In this document: positions 54,760 to 64,000 of the stretch, in pieces
Position numbering within the stretch: the first letter of the stretch is position 1
How the letters are laid out: each line of letters opens with the position of its first letter
Assembly: GCF_003086295.3 (NCBI RefSeq)
Contig: NC_092051.1
Location: forward strand, 80,670,445 to 80,734,444
DNA length: 64,000 bases
Reading direction: 5' to 3'
DNA from: Arachis hypogaea
Taxonomy: Eukaryota > Streptophyta > Magnoliopsida > Fabales > Fabaceae
Notes under the pieces: model-generated
Seen by the model: the letters and a program-made list of their open reading frames with translations, nothing else
What the model was told of the DNA's origin: nothing
Databases searched by the model: none
Translations under genes and position numbers: made by a program

Positions 54760-57700
54760 TGGGTGGAAAGCTGGCGTTGAACGCCCAAACCATGCTCAGT
54801 CCTGGCGTTCAACGCCAGAAACAAGCAAGGAATTGGCGTTGAACGCCCAGAAGAAGCACAGTTCTGGCATTCAAACGCCAGGAACAGGTGAGGAGTTGCC
54901 GTCCAACGTCACTCCAGCTTCTAACCCTGGCATTCAAATGCCAGTGAGGGATCAGACATACACAAGTGCTGATAACAACTCCTCTAAAAAGGCATCTCCA
55001 ACCACCTCTGTAGGAAATAAGCCTGCAGCAACTAAGCTTGAGGAATATAAAGCCAAGATACCTTATCCTCAAAAACTCCGCCAAGAGGAGCAGGATAAGT
55101 AATTTGCTCGCTTTGCAGATTATCTCAGGACTCTTGAAATAAAGATTCCATTTGCAGAGGCACTTGAGCAAATACCTTCTTATGCCAAGTTCATGAAAGA
55201 GATCTTGAGTCATAAGAAGGATTGGAGAGAAACTGAAAGAGTTCTCCTCACTGAAGAATGCAGTGCAGTCATTCTAAAAAGCTTTCCTGAAAAGCTTAAA
55301 GACCCTGGGAGCTTTCTGATACCATGCATATTAGAAGGTAATTGCACCAATACAACTTTATGTGATCTTGGGGCAAGCATCAACCTAATACCTGCATCCA
55401 CCATCAGAAAGCTTGGTTTAACTGAAGAAGTTAAACCAACCCGGATATGTCTCCAACTTGCTGATGGCTCCATTAAATACCCATCAGGCGTGATTGAGGA
55501 CATGATTGTTAGGGTTAGGCCATTCGCCTTTCTCACTAACTTTGTAGTGCTGGAAATAGAGGAGCACAAGAGTGCTACTCTCATCCTAGGAAGATCCTTC
55601 CTAGCAACTGGACGAACTCTCATTGATGTCCAACAGGGGGAAATAACCTTGAGAGTCAATGAGGATGAGTTTAAGTTGAATGCTGTCAAGGCCATGCAGC
55701 ATCCAGACACACCAAAAGACTGCATGAAAGTTGATCTTATTGACTCTTTGGTAGAGGAGATTAACATGGCTGAGAGTCTCGAATCAGAGCTGGAAGACAT
55801 CTTTAAGAATGTTCAGCCTGATTTGGAGGATTCAGAAGAATTGAAAGAACTTCTGAAACTTCCTCAGGAAGAGGAAACACCTCCTAAACCTGAGCTCAAG
55901 CCATTACCACCATCCCTGAAATATGCATTTCTGGGAGAAGGTGATACTTTTCCAGTAATCATAAGCTCTGCTTTAAATCCACAGGAAGAGGAAGCACTAA
56001 TTCAAGTGCTAAGGACACACAAGATAGCTCTTGGGTGGTCCATAGGTGACCTTAAGGGCATAAGCCCAGCTAGATGCATGCACAAGATCTTATTGGAGGA
56101 CAATGCTAAGCTAGTGGTTCAACCACAGAGGCGGCTTAATCCAGCCATGAAGGAAGTGGTGCAGAAAGAGGTCACCAAATTACTGGAGGCTGGGATTATT
56201 TATCCTATTTCTGATAGCCCCTGGGTGAGCCCTGTCCAAGTTGTCCCCAAAAAGGGAGGCATGACAGTGGTTCATAATGAAAAAAATGAACTGGTTCCTA
56301 CAAGAACAGTTACAGGGTGGCGCATGTGTATTGACTACAGAAGGCTCAATACAGCCACCAGAAAGGACCATTTTCCTTTACCATTTATAGACCAGATGCT
56401 AGAAAGACTAGCAGGTCATGATTATTACTGCTTTTTGGATGGCTATTCAGGCTACAACCAAATTGCAGTAGATCCCCAGGATCAAGAGAAAACAGCATTC
56501 ACATGTCCATCTGGAGTGTTTGCTTACAGAAGGATGCCATTTGGGCTGTGTAATGCGCCTGCAACCTTTCAGAGATGCATGCTCTCTATTTTCTCTGATA
56601 TGGTGGAAAATTTTCTGGAAGTCTTCATGGATGACTTCTCAGTATATGGAGACTCATTCAGCTCCTGCCTTGATCACCTGACACTGGTTCTGAAAAGATG
56701 CCAAGAGACCAACCTGGTTTTAAACTGGGAAAAATGTCACTTTATGGTGACTGAAGGAATTGTCCTTGGGCATAAAATTTCGAATAAGGGAATAGAGGTG
56801 GATAAAGCTAAAGTGGAAGTAATTGAAAAATTACCACCACCTGCTAATGTTAAGGCAATCAGAAGCTTTCTAGGGCATGCAGGATTTTATAGGAGGTTTA
56901 TAAAGGATTTTTCAAAAATCACAAAACCCCTGAGCAATCTGCTAGCTGCTGACATGCCATTTGTGTTTGACACAGAGTGTCTGCAGGCGTTTGAAACTCT
57001 GAAAGCTAAGCTGGTCATAGCACCAGTTATTTCTGCACCAGACTGGACATTACCATTTGAACTAATGTGTGATGCCAGTGACCATGCCATTGGTGCAGTA
57101 CTGGGACAAAGGCATGACAAGCTTCTGCATGTCATTTATTATGCTAACCGCGTTTTAAATGATGCCCAGAAAAACTACACAACCACAGAAAAAGAATTGC
57201 TTCCAGTGGTTTATGCCATTGACAAGTTTAGATCATACTTAGTAGGATCCAAAGTGATTGTGTACACTGACCATGCTGCTCTTAAATATCTACTCACAAA
57301 GCAGGATTAAAAACCCAGGCTCATAAGATGGGTGTTGCTTCTGCAGGAGTTTGACGTAGAAATAAGAGACAGAAAAGGGACAGAAAACCAAGTGGCTGAC
57401 CATCTGTCCCAGATAGAGCCAGTAGAAGGGGCGTCCTCTTCCTCTATTGAGATCTCTGAAACTTTTCCGGATGAGCATTTGTTTGCCATTCAAGAAACAC
57501 CATGGTTTGCAAACATTGCAAACTATAAAGCTGCAAGGTTCATACCCAAGGAGTATGGCATGCATCAAAAGAAAAAATTAATTACTGATGTAAAGTACTA
57601 CTTGTGGGATGAACCCTATCTCTTTAAGAGATGTGCAGACGAAATAATCCGTAGGTGTGTGCTTAGAGAAGAAGCACAGAGGATCTTATGGCATTGCCAT

Positions 57701-58780
57701 GGATCACAATATGGAGGCCATTTCGGAGGTGAGCGAACAGCTACCAAGGTCCTCCAATGTGGCTTCTACTAGCCTACACTCTACAGAGATTCCCAAGAGT
57801 TTGTACGTAACTGTGACAATTGCAAGAGAGCTGGTAATTTGCCTCATAGTTACGCCATGCCTCAACAAGGAATCTTGGAGATTGAGTTGTTTGATGTATG
57901 GGGTATTGATTTCATGGGGCCTTTCCCACCATCATACTCAAACACTTATATTCTGGTGGCAGTTGACTATGTATCAAAATGGGTAGAGGCCATTGCCACA
58001 CCCACCAATGATACTCAAACAGTGCTGAAGTTCCTCCAGAAACATATTTTCAGCAGGTTTGGTGTCCCTACGGTACTAATCAGTGATGGGGGCACTCACT
58101 TCTACAACAAACAGCTTTACTCTGCCATGGTCCGGTATGGAATTCGCCACAAGGTGGCGACTCAATATCATCCACAGACAAATGGGCAAGCTGAAGTTTC
58201 TAATAGAGAACTAAAAAGGATCCTGGAACAGACTGTAAGTACCCGTAGAAAGGATTGGGCACAGAGCTTGGATGATGCTCTGTGGGCTTACAGAACAGCA
58301 TTCAAGACTCCTACAGGGACCTCTCCATACCAACTAGTGTATGGTAAGGCTTGTCACCTGCCCGTGGAACTGGAGCATAAGGCCTACTGGGCAACGAGAT
58401 TCCTAAACTTTGATGCCAAATTAGCTGGAGAAAAAAGATTGCTCCAGCTGAATGAGCTAGAGGAATTCAGATTCACTGCTTTCGAAAATGCCAAGCTTTA
58501 TAAAGAGAAATAAAAAAGGTGGCAGGACAGAAAGCTATCATCTAGAATCTTTGAACCAGGACAAAAGGTTCTGCTGTTTAACTCTAGGCTCAGGCTATTC
58601 CCTGGGAAACTGAAATCCCGGTGGAGGGGACCATATATGATTACAAGTGTATCACCATATGGTTATGTGGAGCTTCAAGACATTGATTCTGATAAGAAGT
58701 TCATTGTTAATGGACAGAGAATCAAGCACTATCTTGAAGGCAATGTTGAGCAAGAGTGCTCAAGGCTGAAGTTAGATTAA
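54760..58780 (+). pseudogene. pol: A2 pol: protease, RT, RNase H, integrase, few stops
   Basis: One frame throughout. Linker with in-frame GGCGTT modules (54768-54935); TAA at 55100 (also in A1). Protease near 55310-55620 with DLGASINLIP at 55364 and the ILGRSFLA strand. RT about 56050-56900: [48 protein letters not shown] with the DD pair at 56630-56635. RNase H about 57055-57310 ([35 protein letters not shown]). Integrase: HHCC finger about 57686-57850, catalytic region [10 protein letters not shown] ... ISDGGTHF ... [17 protein letters not shown], then GPY/F (RWRGPYMITSVSPYGY) near 58620. Remaining stops: TAA 57308 (S in A1), TAG near 57769 (W in A1) and TAA 58511. It resembles Athila pol and is the template against which A1 damage can be read. 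Confidence 0.95.
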
Positions 58781-58810
58781 AAGCTCAGCAAGGTCCAGCT
58801 AAAGACAATA

Positions 58811-58838
58811 AAGAAGCGCTTGCTGGGAGGCAACCCAG
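58811..58838 (+). other. Conserved post-ORF stem-loop motif, A2
   Basis: AAGAAGCGCTTGCTGGGAGG followed by CAACCCAG; stem CTGGG/CCCAG. It lies 30 bases after the pol stop, as in A1. Confidence 0.8.
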
Positions 58839-59029
58839 CCATTGGCAACACTTTTTCTGTTATTTTACCCTATTCTTGATTTTATTTATTTATTTTTAAA
58901 TCATATAAGTTCAATGTTAATAAGGTAAAGAGTCAATTGCATAGGTTCACAGGATTACAGAAGGATTCAGCACACAAAACAGAAAAAAAAAGGCTCACTG
59001 GCAAGAAAACACCAGTAAGAGGCACAATT

Positions 59030-59335
59030 GGCCGTTCAACGCCCAAAAGAAGCATCCACTGGGCGTTGAACGCTAGTAAGGATAGCCATTTGGGCGTTAA
59101 ACACCAGAAAGAAGCATCTTCTGGGCATTGAACGCCAGAAAGAAGCACCTTCTGAGCGTTTAACGCCAGATTTACAGCATCCTGGGTGTTCAGAAAAAGG
59201 CCCAGTGACAAAGGAATTCCTGGCGTTCAACGCCAGAAAGAAGCAACAGCTGGGCGTTGAACGCCCAGGAGAAGTAGCATTTGGGCGTTAAATGCCCAAA
59301 ACATGCAGCATTTGGGCGTTTAACGCCAGGATGGT
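59030..59335. repeat. Array of GGCGTT/AACGCC modules, A2 spacer
   Basis: About ten modules (for example 59033, 59060, 59092, 59122, 59155, 59222, 59253, 59284, 59316) between pol and ORF3, spaced about 30 bases, with GAAAGAAGCA-type connectors. Confidence 0.88.
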
Positions 59336-59828
59336 GGGGAGGAGGTAAATTCGTTTTTATTTCACATTTTTTATTTTAATTTTAATTTTCATATTTCAAT
59401 TCATGATTTCTTGCATAAACATGTTACAAACCCTAATTTCTAAAACCCTACTTTAGAAATATCAAATGTATCTTAATCCATAAACACAAATTCTTTCTCA
59501 ATCCAATCCAACTCTTTTTCAAATTTTCGAAAACAAATCTATCTCTTTTCCTTCTAAAATCTTTTCAACTCATCAATATCTTTTTCAAATCTCCACATTA
59601 TCTTTTTCAAAATCCAAATTTATCCTTTTCAAATATCTTTCATATCTTTTCAATTTTAAATCACATATTTTCATATGATACTTATTTTTTATAAATCATA
59701 TCTTCTATCTTATCTTTTTTAAAATTTTCGAAAACCCACCCCCTCCCTTTTAAATCCACATTCGGCCTCCCTCCTCTCATCTACCATTCGACACTAGCTC
59801 TCCTTCTATCCCTCTCCTTTCTTTTCTT
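59336..59828 (+). other. AT-rich spacer before A2 ORF3
   Basis: No gene. T/A-rich with TTTTTCAAAT repeats, then C-rich sequence, like the A1 counterpart. Confidence 0.6.
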
Positions 59829-59863
59829 TTGCTTGAGGACAAGCAAACCTCTAAGTTTGGTGT
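59829..59863 (+). promoter_or_regulatory. Hairpin plus AAGTTTGGTGT module before A2 ORF3
   Basis: TTGCTTGAGGACAAGCAA (59829-59846) followed by AAGTTTGGTGT (59853-59863), 37 bases before the ORF3 ATG. Confidence 0.75.
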
Positions 59864-59900
59864 GTTTATCCATGATCACTAAAATATACCCACTAAGATC

Positions 59901-61034
59901 ATGGATCCTAAAGGAAAACAACCCACTCCAAGAGGCAAGAAAGAGAGTATTCCAAAACCACTTTGGAATCAAGGGAAGTTCTTAACCAAAGAACATTCAG
60001 ACCATTACTACAAAATAATGGGTCTAAGATCAGTGATCCCAGAAGTCAAGTTCGATCTAAAAGAAGATGAATATCCGGAGATCCAAGAGCAGATTCGAAA
60101 CAGGAACTGGGAAGTCCTAGCTAATCCTGAAACAAAAGTGGGAAGGAATATGGTTCAAGAGTTCTACGCTAATCTGTGGTAAACAGACAGGCAGAGAATA
60201 TCTGGAACTGCCCTCTATGACTATCGGACTGTGGTCAGAGGAAAGAATGTTCACATCTACCCTGACAAAATCAGAGAGATCTTTAAGCTACCTCAGCTGA
60301 AAGATGACCCAGACTCCTTCAATAGGAAAATGATGAGAATAAACAAGAGCCAGGATAAGATTCTAGAGGATATATGCATCCCTGGAGCCAGGTGGACCAC
60401 CAGCAGCAAGGGTGTCCCAAATCAACTCAAGAGAGAAGATCTCAAACCCGTCGCCAGAGGATGGCTGGACTTCATTGGGCATTCTATATTGCCCACTAGC
60501 AACCGTTCTGAAGTCACCGTTAAAAGAGCCGTAACGATCCATTGCATTATGTTGGGAAAAGAAGTGGAAGTTCATCAACTGATTCCATCTGAATTTTACA
60601 TACTTGCAAACAAGAACTCCAAAGATGCCAGGTTGGCTTATCCAAGCCTAATCTCTATGCTCTGCAAAGATGCTGGAGTAAGGATGGAAATAACGGAGTA
60701 CATCTCAGTGGAGCAACCAATCACTAAAACCACAATGAAAAAACAACAAGTGTAGGATGACCCCATCAAGAGGAGGGCGCAAGAATTTCTCGCGGAAGTC
60801 CCTCAATTTGAATATTGGGAATAGCTTGAAGCATCTGTTACCAAGTTGCAAGAATCTATGGACCAAATAAAGGAAGAACAGCAAAATCAAAACAGTATGC
60901 TCTGCAAACTACTCAGGGAACAAGAAGAGCAAGGGCATGACTTAAAGGAATTGAAGCGTCAGAAGTTATCTCTTGAAGGACCAAGCACCCCACAGACTAG
61001 AGGAACATCCACATCCCAAACTCAAGGTTGTTGA
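59901..61034 (+). pseudogene. A2 ORF3 (plant transposon protein-like ORF in env position)
   Basis: ATG at 59901 opens MDPKGKQPTPRGKKESIPKP. Globular part with VIPEVKFDLKEDEYPEIQEQ, QEFYANLW, LKPVARGWLDFIGHSILP, SNRSEVTVKRA; C-terminal coiled-coil-like LQESMDQIKEEQQNQNSM ... LLREQEEQGHDLKELKRQK. Three stops: TAA 60180, TAG 60753 and TAG near 60823; otherwise collinear with A1 over the whole length (about 377 codons). No signal peptide or membrane segment. Confidence 0.85.
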
Positions 61035-62071
61035 GTTCTAATCTTAGCCTTAACTCTATGATAATTGTTCTTATTTGAGTTTTACCTTAGAAGTTATAGT
61101 AGTAATTAGTAGTTATTTTATCTCCAATTAAGCTATAATTTATTTTTCTCATCATCATTAAACATGAATAAAATAGAAGATTTTCTTTAGAATAAGGAGG
61201 CAATATTTTTCGAATTTTTAATAAAAGAAATTCTAATTATTTACATGTGGTGGCAATGCTTTCTGCCTTCTGAATGAATGCCTGAACATAACATATGTCT
61301 TTGGAATTTGATGTTCTTGAATGTTAAATATGTTGGATCTCAAAAGAATGATGAACATGAGACATGTTATTGATAATCTGAAAAATCATAAAAATGATTC
61401 TTGAAGCAAGAGAAAGCAGTGAATACAAAGCTTGCAAAAAAAAAAAAAGAGAGAGAGAAAAAGCAAGCAGAAAAAGCCAATAGCCATTAAAACCAAAAGG
61501 CAAGGGTAATAAAAAGGATCCAAGGCTTTGAGCATCAGTGGATAGGAGGGCCTAAGGGAATCAAATCCTGGTCTAAGCGGCTAAACCAAGCTGTCCCTAA
61601 CCATGTGCTTGTGGCGTGAAGGTGTCAAGTGAAAACTTGAGACTGAGCGGTTAAAGTCAAGGTCCAAAGCAAAAAGAAGAGTGTTCTTAAGAACCCTAGA
61701 CACCTCTAATTGGGGACTTTAGCAAAGTTGAGTCACAATCTGAAAAGGTTCACCCAATTATGTGTCTGTGGCATTTATGTATCCGGTGGTAATACTGGAA
61801 AACAAAGTGCTTAGGGCCACGGCCAAGACTCATAAAGTAGCTGTGTACAAGAATCAACATACTGAACTAGGAGAATCAATAACATTATCTGAATTCTAAG
61901 TTCCTATAGATGCCAATCATTCTGAGCTTCAATGGATAAAGTGAGATGCCAAAACTGTTCGGAAGCAAAAAGCTACTAGTCCCGCTCATCTAATTAAAAT
62001 CTGAGCTTCACTCAAGAACTCTGAGATATTAATGCTTCGTGACTTATTTGTATTCTATTTTATTTGTCTAG
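61035..62071 (+). other. A2 3' noncoding region
   Basis: No gene. Purine tract about 61405-61475 and the shared conserved stretch (GGATCCAAGGCTTTGAGCAT, CTAAGCGGCTAAACCAAG). Confidence 0.75.
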
Positions 62072-62108
62072 TTGCTTGGGGACAAGCAACCGTTTAAGTT
62101 TGGTGTTG
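62072..62108 (+). promoter_or_regulatory. A2 hairpin plus AAGTTTGGTGTTG at the 3' LTR
   Basis: TTGCTTGGGGACAAGCAA (62072-62089) followed by AAGTTTGGTGTTG (62096-62108), adjacent to the LTR start at 62109. Confidence 0.7.
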
Positions 62109-62604
62109 TGATGAGCGGATATTTTATACGCTTTTTGGGGTTAATTTCATATAGTGTTTAGTATGATTTGGTTAGTTTTTAGTATATTTCCATTAGTTTT
62201 TAGGAAAAATTCATATTTCTGGACTTTACTATGAGTTTGTGTGTTTTTCTGTAATTTCAGGTATTTTCTGGCTGAAATTGAGGGAGCTGAGCAAAAATCT
62301 GATTCAGGCTGAAAAAGGACTGCTGATGCTGTTGGATTCTGACCTCTCAGCACTCGGAATAGATTTTCTGGAGCTACAAGAGTCCAATTGGTGCGCTTCC
62401 AATTGCGTTGGAAAGTAGACATCCAGGGCTTTCCCAAAATATATAATAGTCCATACTTTGTTCAAGGATAGATGACGTAAACTGCCATTCAACGCCAGTT
62501 CCGTATTGCAGTCTGGCGTCCAGCGCCAGAAACAAGTTACAAGTTGGAGTTCAACGCCAGAAACAGGTTACAACCTGGCGTTGAACGCCCAAAACAGTGC
62601 AGGG
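62109..62604 (+). repeat. A2 3' LTR, truncated after about 496 bp
   Basis: Follows 41343-41840 closely, including the GGCGTT modules, then departs after AAAACAGTGCAGGG. About 1040 bp of the LTR are missing. Confidence 0.88.
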
Positions 62605-62880
62605 CAGAGGCACGGTGGTGGTGGCGAGCGTTGCGGTGACGCAGGGCAGAGGCGCGGTGGTGACGGTAAGAGGCGGGGGCTGAGAAGAGAGGTAAGTAGG
62701 AGAACAGAAGAAGAAAGGAGGAGGAGGGGGTTGGTCGGCGGCGGTCTGGTGTTGCCGGCGGTGGGGGTGGTGGCAATGAAGGAAAAAGGGAGATTAGGAT
62801 GTTGAAGGGGAAGAAGGGGAAACGTTGAGAGAGGGGAGGGGAAAAAAACACGCGAGAGGGGCTAGGGTTCTCACGTTAGG
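62605..62880. other. GC-rich segment at the truncation point of A2
   Basis: Purine- and G-rich, with a diverged duplication GCAGGGCAGAGGCACGGTGG (62599) / GCAGGGCAGAGGCGCGGTGG (62641). The minus-strand open frame (62537-62851) is low complexity (P, S, R, F) and spans the LTR junction, so I do not call a gene. Confidence 0.6.
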
Positions 62881-62899
62881 GAGTTATCAAAATTTAAAT

Positions 62900-63190
62900 C
62901 CACGCGTACGCGTGGATCACGCGTGAGCGTGGATGAGGCAGAAATCCATCGACGCGTGCGCGTCATGGATGCGAACGCATAAGACGGAATAAGTAGAAAT
63001 GACGCGTACGCATGAGGCACGTGTACGCATCGACCAGAATTGTGCTAAATGCACGAGTCCAGCGTCGTTTTGATGCAACTCTCTGTTCCATTTGAGGGGG
63101 GAAAAAATTTGCATGCGACGCGTGGCGTCGCTCACGCCCACGCGTGGTGTGCTGAAATGAAAATGACGCATATGCGTCATGGATGCGCAC
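62900..63190. repeat. ACGCGT module cluster
   Basis: About nine modules of type ACGCGTACGCGT, GACGCGTGCGCGTC and GACGCATATGCGTC, the same class as in elements C and D. Likely the remainder of a C/D-type LTR or interior. Confidence 0.75.
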
Positions 63191-63192
63191 GC

Positions 63193-64000
63193 TGATGAGA
63201 GGACTTTGTGTGGTCTAGAATTCACAATAAATTTTCGTTGCAAGTATAGTTTCTAAACCAACAATAGTCCTTTCATACAAAAACTTGGTTGTCACTAAAA
63301 CAAATCCCTAAATTTATAAATCGAAGTATTGAACCTCGGGTCGTTCTCCCTTGGAATTGCAAACAAATGTTCTTGTTATTGGCTATGAAGTATATTTGGA
63401 GTTTTGAGTTAAGGAACAAGGAATGTAAATTGCAAAAGAAATAAACTAACAACTAAGAAAGCTCTTGGCAAGATATGAGAACTAGAAGTCCTATCCTAGT
63501 TATCCTCCTCAATTGTGACAACAATTGTCCATTGCTACCACTTAGTTAACCTCTAATCACAGAGGAAAGTCAAGTGGATGAATCAACTTGATTCCACAAG
63601 TCCTAGCCAACTCCCAAGGGAAAGACTAGCTTTAGTGGTATCCAAATCAGTTAGCAACTTCTAATTATCAATCTACAAAGGAATTACATAACTCAAGCGT
63701 CACTAATTACTCTACCAAAGCCAAGAGGAGAAAATTCTATACTAAAATCCAACCAAGCATTTTATCAAACACTTGGAAGGCATAAAAGGAAAGTAAAGTA
63801 AATTGATAACAATAATGAAATCTAACAACAATTATGGCAATGAATTAACAACAACAATCAAAGGAAACAAGATCTACATGAATTACCTCAAATTGCATTA
63901 AAAGAAAATATAATGAACAAGAGTAGATCTACAAACAAAATGGAAGAAAGAAATAACAACAATAGAAGAATGGTGAATGTAACAACATAGAATTGAAAGG
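63193..64000 (-). repeat. LTR of a minus-strand element, running out of the window
   Basis: Starts TGATGAGAGGACTTTGTG in window orientation, then the GTTGCAAGTATAGTTTCTAA block (63238) and the CCTCGGGTCGTTCTCCCTTG block (63333) shared with the C, D and E LTRs. No primer site is seen on its left, so it is a 3' LTR or solo LTR. Confidence 0.75.

Larger units (their letters stand above)
41343..62604 (+). mobile_element. A2: Athila-like Ty3/gypsy retrotransposon with truncated 3' LTR
   Basis: 5' LTR 41343-42881, primer site, gag start, [B2 43999-53751], gag, protease, RT, RNase H, integrase, ORF3, 3' noncoding region and the first ~495 bp of the 3' LTR. Without B2 about 11.5 kb remain. Same layout and clearly related proteins as A1, but an LTR of another subfamily (TGATGAGCGGATATTTTATA). 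The sequence leaves the LTR near 62604, so no target duplication can be found. Pol is better preserved than in A1. Confidence 0.9.

Noticed and set aside
62537..62851. A proline/serine-rich minus-strand ORF
   Set aside because: It crosses the A2 LTR truncation junction and is low complexity; no gene support.

Overview
The window looks like a plant nuclear, repeat-saturated region, most likely from a legume of the peanut genus (Arachis). This is inferred from Athila-type Ty3/gypsy polyproteins, a tRNA-Asp primer binding site, AT-rich LTRs with GGCGTT/AACGCC or ACGCGTACGCGT modules, and degraded copies of two plant housekeeping genes. I see no intact host gene. Almost every base belongs to a transposable element or its relic, and every long reading frame carries stops or frameshifts.

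Layout. 1-628: end of a + strand LTR. 629-4286: interior of a minus-strand non-autonomous element (C) with one degraded reading frame of about 589 codons; its 5' LTR is split (4287-4743 and 28190-29315) by element A1. A1 (4744-28189, target duplication CTAAT) is an Athila-like element with gag, protease, RT, RNase H, integrase and a third ORF. It is itself interrupted by B1 (8619-19308, duplication GACTG/GACAG), which has gag-protease and the third ORF but no RT, RNase H or integrase. 29316-33170: gene-fragment cassette (introns still present) with pieces of PFP-alpha and a CWF19-like gene, ending in CACTA-type subterminal repeats. 33710-41342: LTR E, repeat F, a solo LTR (G, 36838-38590) full of hairpins, and a minus-strand element D (3' LTR 39458-40816). 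41343 to about 62604: A2, a second Athila-like element, interrupted just after its gag start by B2 (43999-53751, duplication ACAGT). 62605-64000: GC-rich segment, ACGCGT modules and another minus-strand LTR.

How the parts work together. A elements carry the full enzyme set. B elements have their own diverged gag-protease and a related third ORF, but share the tRNA-Asp primer site, LTR ends and about 1 kb of 3' noncoding sequence with A. They look like non-autonomous partners moved in trans. Both families repeat a composite signal (a TTGCTTG/CAAGCAA hairpin followed by AAGTTTGGTGT) once before ORF3 and once against the 3' LTR.

The least explained signals are that duplicated hairpin/polypurine-like module with a compensatory base change, a fossil primer binding site trapped inside every B LTR, short GC-rich palindromes in otherwise different LTR families, and a tRNA-Cys fragment patched into a deletion in B2.
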